From positions 372,001-436,000 of the forward strand of contig DEWY01000006.1 of NCBI GenBank assembly GCA_002363865.1: a DNA stretch of 64,000 nucleotides. The letters run 5' to 3'. Position numbers and translations under genes: made by a program. The notes beneath the pieces are model-generated. The model ran no database searches. It was given only the letters and a program-made list of their open reading frames with translations, and was not told where the DNA came from. Positions 24,312 through 32,469 of this stretch are shown here, piece by piece. The first letter of the stretch is position 1. Each line of letters starts with the position of its first letter. This DNA is from Caulobacteraceae bacterium UBA3198 (GTDB lineage: Bacteria; Pseudomonadota; Alphaproteobacteria; Caulobacterales; Caulobacteraceae).

Positions 24312-25739
24312 ATGGCCTTCGACGAATATGCCGAACATGACGCCCTGGGGCTCGCCGCCCTGGTGGCCAAGGGCGAGGTGAGCCCTGCTGAGCTGGTCGA
24401 GGCCGCCATCACGCGGGTCGAGCGGCACAACGGCGTGCTGAACGCCGTCGTCCACAAGGCCTATGACGAGGCCCGCGCCACGGCCAAAGGCCACCTGCCC
24501 GATGGCCCCTTCAAGGGCGTGCCCTTCCTGATCAAGGATCTGGGCGCCCAGGTGAAGGGCTGGCCGCGGACCTCCGGCAGCCGGTTCGCTCAGGTGGCCG
24601 CCGATGACGCCGACAGCGAGCTGGTGGCCCGTTACCGCGCCGCGGGCGTCGTCCTGCTGGGCAAGTCCAACACCCCGGAGTTCGGCATTCCCGGCGTCAC
24701 CAATTCCGACCAGCTGGGCGCCTGCCGCAATCCCTGGAACCCCGACCACATTTCCGGCGGCTCGTCCGGCGGGGCGGCCTCGGCCACGGCGGCGGGCATG
24801 GTGCCCCTGGCCCACGCCAGCGACGGCCTGGGCTCGATCCGTATTCCGGCGGCCTGCTGCGGCCTGTTCGGCATGAAGATCACCCGCGACCGCACGCCCA
24901 TCTGCGAAGTGGTCGACGGCGCCCTGGGCTTTTCGGTCCATCATGTGGTCAGCCGCACGGTGCGCGACTCCGCCGCCATGCTCGACGCCACCGGCTATCC
25001 GCAGGCCGGCGATCCCTTCCAGGCTCCGGCCAAGGACGGCCCCTATCTGGACGAGGTGGCCAAAAGTCCCGGACGCCTGCGCATCGCCTGGTCGGCGGAA
25101 ACCCCCAGCGGCCGGCCGATCCCTGAGGAGATGCTCGCCCACCTGCTGCGCACGGTGGAGCTCCTGAAGGGCCTGGGCCACGAGGTATTCGAGAAGGGTC
25201 TGGGCGTCGACTATCGCCAGCTCTACCGCGCCCAGAGCCTGGCCAGCGCCTCGAACTTCTCGGCCAATGTGGCGCGCTGGGTGGAGAAGCTCGGCCGCGA
25301 GCCCGGCGAGGACGAACTGGGCCCCCTGGCCCGTCGTGGCTATGAGGCCGGCAAGCGCCTGAACGGCCAGCAGGCCTTCTGGGGCTTCCAGCAGCTGCGC
25401 CTGATGAACAGGCAGATCCTGTCGGCCTTCGAGGATTTCGACGTCTATCTGACGCCGGTGATGAGCACGCCGGCGCCCCGGATCGACTGGCTCGACCCCA
25501 ACATGGCCGACACCCGAGAGTTCGATAAGCGCCAGGCGGCCACCTACGCCACCACCCCACCGGCCAACTTCACCGGCCAGCCCTCCATGTCCGTGCCCCT
25601 GTGGGAGTCCGAAGAGGGGCTGCCGGTAGGGATGATGTTCACCGGCCGGTTCGCCGACGAGGCCACCCTCTATCGCCTGGCCGGTCAGCTGGAGAAGGAA
25701 CAGCCCTGGAAGGACCGCCGTCCGGCCCTCTGGAACTGA
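24312..25739 (+). CDS. Amidase signature family hydrolase
   Basis: Hydrolase of 475 residues with the full Lys-cisSer-Ser triad: Lys75 in PFLIKDLG, Ser151 in ISGGSSGGAAS and nucleophile Ser175 in DGLGSIRIPA. The spacing resembles 6-aminohexanoate-cyclic-dimer hydrolase and aryl-amidase relatives rather than GatA; there is no gatC or gatB beside it. The substrate is unknown. It stands alone, 86 bp after gyrB, with a GGGAG site seven bases before the ATG. Confidence 0.88.
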   Translation: MAFDEYAEHDALGLAALVAKGEVSPAELVEAAITRVERHNGVLNAVVHKAYDEARATAKGHLPDGPFKGVPFLIKDLGAQVKGWPRTSGSRFAQVAADDADSELVARYRAAGVVLLGKSNTPEFGIPGVTNSDQLGACRNPWNPDHISGGSSGGAASATAAGMVPLAHASDGLGSIRIPAACCGLFGMKITRDRTPICEVVDGALGFSVHHVVSRTVRDSAAMLDATGYPQAGDPFQAPAKDGPYLDEVAKSPGRLRIAWSAETPSGRPIPEEMLAHLLRTVELLKGLGHEVFEKGLGVDYRQLYRAQSLASASNFSANVARWVEKLGREPGEDELGPLARRGYEAGKRLNGQQAFWGFQQLRLMNRQILSAFEDFDVYLTPVMSTPAPRIDWLDPNMADTREFDKRQAATYATTPPANFTGQPSMSVPLWESEEGLPVGMMFTGRFADEATLYRLAGQLEKEQPWKDRRPALWN

Positions 25740-25758
25740 AGCCCCAAAGCTCTGACCT

Positions 25759-25869
25759 TCAGAACACCACGCCGAGCTTGGCCAGCGTCAGGGCCACGCT
25801 GCCAAAGGCGACGAGGGCCAGGACGTCGTACCATTTGAACCAAGGACCGCTCGGCGAACGCATTCTCAT
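25759..25869 (-). CDS. Predicted 36-residue single-pass membrane peptide
   Basis: Starts MRMRSPSGPWFKWYDVLALV and continues as one transmembrane helix ending in GVVF. A G-run upstream of the ATG may act as ribosome site; a second in-frame ATG lies 6 bp in. The basic-aromatic N-terminus before a single hydrophobic span is typical of small inner-membrane proteins. It is convergent with the amidase gene. Function unknown. Confidence 0.5.
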   Translation of the reverse strand: MRMRSPSGPWFKWYDVLALVAFGSVALTLAKLGVVF

Positions 25870-25913
25870 AGTTTCCCCCCCGGGAGTGACAGTTCGATGT
25901 GAGCCCTGGCGGC

Positions 25914-26603
25914 TCAGTAGTAGGGCGCAGGCGGACGCTTGCCCGGCCAGGTGAGATAGCCAGCGGAGTCCCGACCTGCGGCGGGAACCGGCGGGCCGGC
26001 GCAGCAGGGCCCGGTCGCCACCCCGTGGCCGTAACCGCTGGACTGCTGCGAATAGCTGCGATGCTCGCTATAGGCGTGCTGCTGCTCGGCGTAGCCGCGC
26101 GCTTGCGGCGGCGGCGGGGGCGCATAGGCGTAGCGCTCCTCCCGATAGGCTTCGCCCTGGTGCTGTTCGTAATACTGGCCCTGATAGGTCTCCGCCCGCT
26201 GCTGATAGCCGCCGCGGGTGGTGATGTTGGGCCCCTGATAGCGGCGATAGTCCCGTTGACGCCCCGCCGGCGGGGCCCGGTGGGCGTAATCACGGTGAGC
26301 CGGGGCGCGCGCCTGGCGGACGGGCGCCGGGCGCGGCTTGGCGGCGGGCCTGACCGGGGCCTTGGCGCTCTGGACGGGCTTGGCCTCAGGGCAGGCGGCC
26401 TTGGCCGGCGGACAGGCGCAGCAGTCGGAAGCCTGGGCTGACGGCGGCAGGGTTTCCGGAACGCCCGCCGGATCGCTCGGCGCTTCGGCGCTCGGACCGG
26501 CCTTCTCGGCGAAGGGCGGCTTGGGCGGACGCTCGTCGCAGCCGCTCAGGACCAGGGCCAGGCCCAGGGCGGCGATGATCGACGAAACGGCGCTGATACG
26601 CAT
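25914..26603 (-). CDS. Putative lipoprotein, Pro/Tyr/Gln-rich
   Basis: Protein of 229 residues with a lipoprotein signal peptide ending in the lipobox LSGC (Cys22). A Cys-rich patch follows (DCCACPPAKAAC), then an Ala/Pro/Lys linker, and from about 105 a low-complexity region rich in Tyr, Gln and Arg (for example AETYQGQYYEQHQGEAY). A CCAGPP motif lies near the C-terminus. No enzymatic fold is evident; it may be an envelope or surface structural protein. Confidence 0.6.
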   Translation of the reverse strand: MRISAVSSIIAALGLALVLSGCDERPPKPPFAEKAGPSAEAPSDPAGVPETLPPSAQASDCCACPPAKAACPEAKPVQSAKAPVRPAAKPRPAPVRQARAPAHRDYAHRAPPAGRQRDYRRYQGPNITTRGGYQQRAETYQGQYYEQHQGEAYREERYAYAPPPPPQARGYAEQQHAYSEHRSYSQQSSGYGHGVATGPCCAGPPVPAAGRDSAGYLTWPGKRPPAPYY

Positions 26604-26635
26604 GGCGGATACTCCCTCGCCCGCACGCTGCGCGT

Positions 26636-27487
26636 TTAGACCTCGTTAACGCTGTAGGATTCTCCCCTGGCGCGAAGAAAGCCCTCCACCAGCATGTCGT
26701 AGGAGGCGAACCCCTTGTAATTGCGAAACTCTGCCGTAGCGCCGCGCCAGGCCCGGGCGAAGGCCGCCAGCCGCTCCGGGTCCTGATCCAGAGTCTCCAG
26801 AGGCGCGCGCCAGATGCGGATGGTGAACAGGGCGCCGCCGGTGGCGGGCAGCCGACGCAGGGTCTGTCGCTCCACCCGCAGGTGCAGGACCTGGCCGGCC
26901 TCAATTGGCGAAATCTGCGAGATCTGGGCGCGGATCGGCGCGGAATCCGGGGTGAACAGGGCGTCGGAATTGACCACCGTCCAGTTGCGTCGCTCCAGGA
27001 TCAGGCCGGCGCGCAGACCCGAAAAGATCCGCTCCAGCCGGCCGCCGAACCGCGGCTCAAACCCGTCCACCGGGGCGTGCAACTCGGCCAGGCTCTTGCC
27101 CTGGGCCGCCTGCGCGGTGAAGAAGCTGGGGGCGCACAGGCTGAGCGCCGTCAGCCGCCAGACCCCGTCCCGCAGTTCCATCAGGCACAGATCGTCCGAG
27201 ACCCGTCGGGCCGCCGCCAGCAGGGGCGGCAGGCCCGCCTCCCCCGCCTGAGCTCCCCGCACCGCCTCGACCAGGGTCAGGGCCTCCGCCTGGGCCTCGC
27301 GGGATCCCGGCGTTTCCCCCCAGACGATGGCGGGATGGGCCGCCATCAGGGGGTCCTTGCGCGCCGCCGGGTCCGCCTCGCCCCCCTCCAGCCAGGCGGC
27401 CTCGGGGATGGGACGTAGGCCGATGGCGAAATCACCGCCAGCCTCGGACCATGGACTGTGTGGCAGACTCACCTCGCACCGCGCCAT
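26636..27487 (-). CDS. DUF3445 / heme-dependent oxidative N-demethylase family protein
   Basis: The start MARCEVSLPHSPWSEAGGDF at 27487 gives 283 residues; the open frame continues upstream through the VanZ gene and is rejected there. Segments FAIGLRPI, LCLMELRDGVWRLTALSLCAPSFF and FTIRIWRAPLETL fit DUF3445, some members of which are heme-dependent oxidative N-demethylases. The partner flavin subunits are not next to it, so the substrate and even the activity remain unproven. The 5' end overlaps the VanZ gene by 19 bp. Confidence 0.75.
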   Translation of the reverse strand: MARCEVSLPHSPWSEAGGDFAIGLRPIPEAAWLEGGEADPAARKDPLMAAHPAIVWGETPGSREAQAEALTLVEAVRGAQAGEAGLPPLLAAARRVSDDLCLMELRDGVWRLTALSLCAPSFFTAQAAQGKSLAELHAPVDGFEPRFGGRLERIFSGLRAGLILERRNWTVVNSDALFTPDSAPIRAQISQISPIEAGQVLHLRVERQTLRRLPATGGALFTIRIWRAPLETLDQDPERLAAFARAWRGATAEFRNYKGFASYDMLVEGFLRARGESYSVNEV

Positions 27488-27840
27488 CGGCCCCAGGCCC
27501 GCCAGAGCAGCAGGGCGGCCGCCTCGCCGCTCAGATTGGCCACAAGGTCGACCAGGTCGCCCTCCCGTCCCAGCCCCATCAGGGCCTGGGCGATCTCCAC
27601 CCCGGCCCCCAGCAACAGGATTCCCCCCAGCAGGACCGGCCGGGGACCAAAGGCGTAAAGGCCAAGCCCCGTCAGGACGAAATAGGCAAGGGCGTGGCGC
27701 ACCTTGTCGCCGCCGAGATCCGGCGCCGGGGTGGCGTCGGCCGGCGCCAGGGACAAGAAGAGGATGGCCAGCAGGCACAGGGCGAAGGCCGCCGCGCCAT
27801 AGCGACGGGCCAGGGGGGAAAGCTGCGGACGAAAGACCAT
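27469..27840 (-). CDS. VanZ-like family membrane protein
   Basis: About 123 residues starting MVFRPQLSPLARRYG, with four membrane segments. The GGDKVRHALAYFVLTGLG and VEIAQALMGLGREGDLVDLVANLSG segments are the VanZ-like signature. VanZ relatives alter susceptibility to teicoplanin in Gram-positives; the role in proteobacteria is unknown. It overlaps the DUF3445 gene by 19 bp, so the two are likely cotranslated. Confidence 0.82.
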   Translation of the reverse strand: MVFRPQLSPLARRYGAAAFALCLLAILFLSLAPADATPAPDLGGDKVRHALAYFVLTGLGLYAFGPRPVLLGGILLLGAGVEIAQALMGLGREGDLVDLVANLSGEAAALLLWRAWGRWRGAR

Positions 27841-27913
27841 GACCCTAGCTTGCACGTCAGCCGCGCCGTCTCTAGCTTCGCGGCGTAAAACAGGCGTTTG
27901 AAGGACGGGTGTG

Positions 27914-28576
27914 ATGGCGATCGAAGCGGTGATCTGGGACTTCGGCGGCGTCTTCACCTCCTCGCCCTTCGAGGCCTTCGCCCGGCATGAGGCGGCGATC
28001 GGCGCGCCCAAGGACCACATCCGCCGGGTCAATGCGACCAACCCAGACACCAACGCCTGGGCCCTGTTCGAGCGCAACGAGATCGATACGGCTGGGTTCG
28101 ACGCCCTGTTCCTGGAGGAGTCCACCGCCCTCGGCTTCCCGATCCGGGGCGCCGACGTCCTGCCGCTGATCTCCGGCGTGGTGCGCCCGCGCATGGTCGA
28201 GGCGCTGAAGCTGTGCAAGCAGCAGTTCAAGGTCGGCTGCATCACCAACAACATGGTCAGCCATCACAGCCCCGGGGCCGACGGCGTTCAGAAGCCCCGC
28301 GGGGTGATGGGCGAGATCATGCCCCTGTTCGACCACGTGATCGAAAGCTCCAAGGCCGGCGTGCGCAAGCCCGACCCGCGCATCTACCAGATGATGTGCG
28401 AGGCCCTAGCCGTCGCGCCGGCGGCCTGCGTCTATCTCGATGACCTCGGGGTCAACTGCAAGCCCGCCGCCCAGCTGGGCATGAAGGCCATCAAGGTGGT
28501 GGATGTGGACCAGACCCTGGCCGAGCTGTCGGCGGCCACAGGGCTGGACTTCCCGGCGACCGAGGCCGCCCAGTGA
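27914..28576 (+). CDS. HAD-IA family hydrolase
   Basis: Protein of 220 residues of the haloacid-dehalogenase superfamily. Motif I reads VIWDFGGVFTSS: the nucleophilic Asp is kept but the second Asp is Gly, as in ACAD10/YihX-type members. Motif II is CITNN, motif III lies around the SSKAGVRKPDPRIYQ lysine, and motif IV is VYLDDLGVNCKPA. A phosphatase or hydrolase of unknown substrate. The ATG at 27914 is preferred to a GTG one codon earlier. The stop overlaps the start of the next gene (GTGA). Confidence 0.85.
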   Translation: MAIEAVIWDFGGVFTSSPFEAFARHEAAIGAPKDHIRRVNATNPDTNAWALFERNEIDTAGFDALFLEESTALGFPIRGADVLPLISGVVRPRMVEALKLCKQQFKVGCITNNMVSHHSPGADGVQKPRGVMGEIMPLFDHVIESSKAGVRKPDPRIYQMMCEALAVAPAACVYLDDLGVNCKPAAQLGMKAIKVVDVDQTLAELSAATGLDFPATEAAQ

Positions 28577-28866
28577 GCCGCCCCGAACGCATGGGCGCCG
28601 AGGCCGCCCTCGCTGAGCTCCCCGGCTGGGCCGCGGGGCCAGGGGAGCGCGAAACCCTGGTGAAGACCTATCGCTTCGAGGATTTCAACGCAGCCTTCGG
28701 CTTCATGGCCCGGGTGGCCCTGATGGCCGAAAAGCTCGATCACCATCCCGAGTGGTTCAATGTCTACAACCGGGTGGACGTGACCCTGACCACCCATGAC
28801 GCGGGCGGGGTCACCGAGCTCGACCTCAAGCTGGCGCGGTTCATGGACCAGGTCGCCGGCGCCTGA
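28573..28866 (+). CDS. Pterin-4a-carbinolamine dehydratase
   Basis: Ninety-seven residues with the full family motif: EKLDHHPEWFNVYNRVDVTL, followed by a third histidine in TLTTHDAGG. These histidines form the active site that dehydrates 4a-hydroxytetrahydropterin formed by aromatic amino-acid hydroxylases. No hydroxylase gene lies nearby, so the role may be another, such as the molybdopterin or folate-related functions proposed for orphan members. It starts at GTG overlapping the HAD stop by 4 bp. Confidence 0.9.
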   Translation: MSRPERMGAEAALAELPGWAAGPGERETLVKTYRFEDFNAAFGFMARVALMAEKLDHHPEWFNVYNRVDVTLTTHDAGGVTELDLKLARFMDQVAGA

Positions 28867-28913
28867 GGCCAGGCCTCAACACCACACAACGACAGATCCC
28901 AGGGAGGGACCAG

Positions 28914-29690
28914 ATGAGCGGACGGGTCGCAGGAAAGAAGGCCTTCATCACCGGGGGCGCCCAGGGGCTCGGGGCGGCCATGGCCGCGGCCCTGGCCGCG
29001 GAGGGGGCCAAGGTCACCCTGGCCGACGTCAATCACGAGGGCGCCAAGGCCCAGGCGGCCGAAATCAACGCGGCGGCCGGCGAGGAGGTCGCCTTCGCCC
29101 TGCCGCTCGACGTCACCCGGGAGGATCAGTGGATCTACGCCCTGGAGGAGGCCGATGCGGCGATGGGCGGGCTGTCGGTGCTGATCAACAACGCCGGGAT
29201 CAGCCGGGGCGGCGACATCGAGCAGCTGTCCTATGAGGACTGGAAGCTGGTGATGGGCGTCAATGTGGACTCCGTCTTCCTGGGGACCAAGCACGCGCTG
29301 AAATACATGCGCCGCTGCCAGCCGGGCTCGATCATCAATATCAGCTCCATCGCCGGCCTGATCGCCGCCCATAACAGCCCGGTCTACAACGCCTCAAAGG
29401 CCGCGGTGTGGCTGCTGTCCAAGGGCATCGCCCTGCATTGCGCCAAGCAGGGACTGGATATCCGCTCCAACTCCATCCACCCGACCTTCGTGGACACCCC
29501 GATCCTCGACCCCCTGCGTCAGCGCTTCGGCAAGGAGGAGGCGGAGAACAAGCTCGCCCGTCAGGTGCCCCTGGGCCGCATCGGCGCGCCGTCGGACATC
29601 GCCAACGCCGCCCTCTACCTGGCCTCGGACGAGAGCCGGTTCATGACCGGGGCCGAGCTCAAGCTGGATGGCGGCATCTCGGCCATGTGA
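28914..29690 (+). CDS. Short-chain dehydrogenase/reductase
   Basis: Classical SDR of 258 residues. Cofactor motif TGGAQGLG (13-20), NNAGIS, catalytic Ser in NISSIAG, and Tyr/Lys in VYNASKAAVWLLSKG. The Asp after the second strand (TLADVNHEG) indicates NAD(H) preference. The C-terminal TGAELKLDGG is standard. The substrate cannot be told; relatives act on steroids, acyl thioesters or sugars. An AGGGAGG ribosome site precedes the ATG. Confidence 0.9.
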   Translation: MSGRVAGKKAFITGGAQGLGAAMAAALAAEGAKVTLADVNHEGAKAQAAEINAAAGEEVAFALPLDVTREDQWIYALEEADAAMGGLSVLINNAGISRGGDIEQLSYEDWKLVMGVNVDSVFLGTKHALKYMRRCQPGSIINISSIAGLIAAHNSPVYNASKAAVWLLSKGIALHCAKQGLDIRSNSIHPTFVDTPILDPLRQRFGKEEAENKLARQVPLGRIGAPSDIANAALYLASDESRFMTGAELKLDGGISAM

Positions 29691-29716
29691 GGCGGCGGGC
29701 CCGTCCCGGCGGGCCC

Positions 29717-30145
29717 TCAGTTCACCAGGATGGTGCCGAGCAGAAGGGTGGCGCCGCCCTTGCCCAGGACCCGGTCGGCGTCCCGCTGTAACTGGCGGGC
29801 GATATAGTCGGCGTTGGGCAAGGCGGCCGGACCCAACCCCGCGGCATAGACCCTGAGGCTCTGGGAAAAGGCCGCCCTAAGCCGGGGCGTCGACAGCTCG
29901 GCGGCCTCCCTGAGCTTCTCGTCGGGAATGTCGAGGCCCGTCTCCACGGTCATCACCGCCCGGCGGCCCCGTTCCCCGGCCACGGTGGCGGTCAGGGTCT
30001 GGAGCTGGATGAAGGTGAGACCCCCGCCCTTCTTCTTGTCGCCGCCCTTGGGCGCGCCGGCGGCGGCGGCCGGTTTTGCGCTCAGGGCCACCAGACCGCT
30101 GAACAGGATGGGCAGGGCGAGCCGCAGACGATGGATCTGTTCCAT
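29717..30145 (-). CDS. Secreted FliL-like protein
   Basis: About 142 residues from the ATG at 30145 (MEQIHRLRL): a signal peptide (to about AKPAAAAG), a short Lys/Gly linker, then a domain with FliL-like layout (beta strand TFIQLQTLTATV, helix DEKLREAAELSTPRLRAAF, final helix ADYIARQLQRDADRVL and closing strand LLLGTILVN). FliL stabilises flagellar stators at the basal body. The link is fold-level resemblance only. It is divergent from pseB, which makes flagellin sugar, so a motility role fits the context. Confidence 0.5.
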   Translation of the reverse strand: MEQIHRLRLALPILFSGLVALSAKPAAAAGAPKGGDKKKGGGLTFIQLQTLTATVAGERGRRAVMTVETGLDIPDEKLREAAELSTPRLRAAFSQSLRVYAAGLGPAALPNADYIARQLQRDADRVLGKGGATLLLGTILVN

Positions 30146-30240
30146 ACGCGTCGGTGTGCCGCATTCATGGTTAGCGGTCTCTTTACGCGGGCGGTCGGAC
30201 ACTGCGACCTAGATTCGCACCGACTGCATCGGAGGCCGCC

Positions 30241-31296
30241 TTGGGCCGTTTCGCGCCAGATTCTCTCGACCTCGACGGCAAGGTCATCCTTGTCACCGGC
30301 GGCACCGGCTCCTTCGGGCGCCGCTTCATCGACACGGTGCTTAGCCGGGCCGCCCCGCGAAAGCTGATCGTCTACAGCCGTGACGAGCTCAAACAGCATG
30401 AGATGCAGATCGACCTGGCCGAGCGCTATGGCCCCGAGGACATGGCCAGGATGCGCTTCTTCCTGGGGGACGTGCGCGATCGCGAACGCCTGACGCTCGC
30501 CCTGAGGGGGGTGGATATCGTCATCCATGCCGCGGCCCTGAAACAGGTGCCGGCCGCCGAGTACAACCCCTCGGAGTGCATCCACACCAATGTCCTGGGC
30601 GCCGAGAACGTGGTCTGGGCCTGCCTGACCAATCGGGTGAAGAAGGTGGTGGCGCTTTCGACCGACAAGGCCTGCAACCCGGTCAATCTCTACGGCGCCA
30701 CCAAGCTCGCCTCGGACAAGACCTTCGTGGCGGCCAACAACCTGGCCGGCGACATCGGCACGCGCTTTTCCGTGGTGCGCTACGGCAATGTGGTGGGCTC
30801 CCGCGGCTCGGTGGCGCCGCTGTTCCAGCGGCTGCTTGACCGGGGCGCCACCGAGTTGCCGATCACCGATCCGCGCATGACCCGGTTCCTGATCACCCTG
30901 GACGAAGGGGTCGATTTCGTCCTCTCCTCTCTCGACATCATGCGCGGCGGGGAGATCTTCGTGCCCAAGATCCCGTCTACCAAGATCACGGACCTGGCCG
31001 AGGCCATGGCGCCGGGCCTGCCGCACAAGGTGGTCGGCATCCGCCCCGGCGAGAAGCTGCATGAGATGATGATCTCCGCCGACGACGCCCGCTCCACCGC
31101 CGATCTCGGCGACCGCTACGCCATCGAGCCGGCCTTTGTGGAATACGCCCGCACGCCCTTTGCGGCGGAATACGGGGTGGTCGCCGAGGACTTCTCCTAC
31201 GCCAGCGACACCAATGAGGACTGGCTGAGCGGGCGCGGCCTGCTGGCGCTCCTGGACAAGGCCCCGCCGCCGCGTCGCCGGCGCGCCACAGACTGA
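30241..31296 (+). CDS. pseB: UDP-N-acetylglucosamine 4,6-dehydratase (inverting)
   Basis: First enzyme of CMP-pseudaminic acid synthesis, which supplies the sugar that glycosylates flagellin (FlmA in Caulobacter). TTG start with GGAGG six bases upstream; 351 residues. NADP motif TGGTGSFG, YSRDELKQHEM, and the active-site segment STDKACNPVNLYGATK, in which Asp-Lys replace the usual Ser of SDRs. GEKLHEMMIS near the C-terminus is also typical. It is followed by pseC after 6 bp; later pathway genes are not in this window. Confidence 0.95.
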   Translation: MGRFAPDSLDLDGKVILVTGGTGSFGRRFIDTVLSRAAPRKLIVYSRDELKQHEMQIDLAERYGPEDMARMRFFLGDVRDRERLTLALRGVDIVIHAAALKQVPAAEYNPSECIHTNVLGAENVVWACLTNRVKKVVALSTDKACNPVNLYGATKLASDKTFVAANNLAGDIGTRFSVVRYGNVVGSRGSVAPLFQRLLDRGATELPITDPRMTRFLITLDEGVDFVLSSLDIMRGGEIFVPKIPSTKITDLAEAMAPGLPHKVVGIRPGEKLHEMMISADDARSTADLGDRYAIEPAFVEYARTPFAAEYGVVAEDFSYASDTNEDWLSGRGLLALLDKAPPPRRRRATD

Positions 31297-31302
31297 GGTC
31301 CC

Positions 31303-32469
31303 ATGGCTCCGCCCTTTCTGCCCTATGGTCGCCAGACCATCGAGGATGACGACATCGCCGCCGTTGCGGCCGCTCTGCGCGACGATCTTCTGACCACCGG
31401 ACCGCGGGTCGAGGCCTTTGAGATGGCCTTCGCCGACGCTGTCGGGGCCGAGCACGCCGTGGCCTGCGCCAACGGCACCGCGGCCCTGCACCTGACCATG
31501 CTGGCCCTAGGGGTGCGCGAGGGCGATGTCTGCATCGTGCCGTCCACCACCTTTCTGGCGACCGCCAACTGCGTCCGCTACGTCGGGGCCGAGGTGGTGT
31601 TCGCCGATGTGGATCCTGACAGCGGCCTGATGCGCCCCGACGATCTGGCCCAGGCCCTGTCGGAGGCCGGCCCGAAGTCGGTGGCCGCAGTCCTGCCGGT
31701 CCACATGCGCGGCGACGTCGCCGACCTGCCGGCCATCGCCTCCCTGGCCGAATCCGCCGGCGCGGTGGTGGTGGAGGACGCCTGCCACGCCCTGGGCTCG
31801 GCCCTGCGACACGAAGGGGCCGATGCTCTGGTGGGGTCGGGCCGCTGGTCCTCGGCCTCCACCTTCTCCTTCCACCCGGTGAAGACCATAGCCACCGGCG
31901 AGGGCGGCATGATCACCACACCGGATGCAGGCCTGGCCGAGCGCCTTCGGCGCCTGCGCAGTCACGGCATGGTGCGCCCGCCCGGCGGCGATCCCTGGTG
32001 GTACGAGATGGCCGAGCCCGGTTTCAACTATCGGCTGCCCGACATCCTCTGCGCGCTTGGTCAGGCCCAGTTGGCCAAGCTGCCGCGGTTCGCCGCCGCC
32101 CGCCGGGCCCTGCTGGCGCGCTATCTGGAGGCGCTCGCGTCCCTGGCGCCGGCGGTCCGCCCGGCCGCCTCGCCGCCGAACAGCCAGGCGACGCCGCATC
32201 TGATGTGCGTTCTGATCGACTTCCCCGCCCTTGGCGTCACGCGGCGTGAGGCGATGGAGGCCTTGAAGGCGCGCGGGGTCGGCAGCCAGGTCCACTACAT
32301 CCCGGTCCACAGCCAGCCCTATTACCAGGCGCGGTATGGCGAGAAGCGCCTGCCCGGCGCCGAGGCCTGGTACGACCGGACCCTCAGCCTCCCCCTCTAT
32401 CCTGGCATGGACATGGCCGATGTGGACCGGGTGGTCTCAGCCCTCGGCGAGGTGTTGGGGCTGGCCTAG
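31303..32469 (+). CDS. pseC: UDP-4-amino-4,6-dideoxy-N-acetyl-altrosamine transaminase
   Basis: PLP-dependent DegT/DnrJ-family aminotransferase acting right after PseB (FlmB in Caulobacter). 388 residues opening APPFLPYGRQTIEDDDIAAV. The PLP lysine is in SFHPVKTIATGEGG; VVEDACHALGS provides the Asp that contacts the PLP nitrogen; the C-terminal IPVHSQPYY is a family segment. Its TAG overlaps the stop of the convergent 570-residue gene by 4 bp (32466-32469). Confidence 0.94.
   Translation: MAPPFLPYGRQTIEDDDIAAVAAALRDDLLTTGPRVEAFEMAFADAVGAEHAVACANGTAALHLTMLALGVREGDVCIVPSTTFLATANCVRYVGAEVVFADVDPDSGLMRPDDLAQALSEAGPKSVAAVLPVHMRGDVADLPAIASLAESAGAVVVEDACHALGSALRHEGADALVGSGRWSSASTFSFHPVKTIATGEGGMITTPDAGLAERLRRLRSHGMVRPPGGDPWWYEMAEPGFNYRLPDILCALGQAQLAKLPRFAAARRALLARYLEALASLAPAVRPAASPPNSQATPHLMCVLIDFPALGVTRREAMEALKARGVGSQVHYIPVHSQPYYQARYGEKRLPGAEAWYDRTLSLPLYPGMDMADVDRVVSALGEVLGLA

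Noticed and set aside
26636..27778. Longer version of the DUF3445 gene starting at 27778
   Set aside because: The extra 97 residues are Arg/Gly/Pro-rich and lie over the VanZ gene in another frame; the start at 27487 fits the family.
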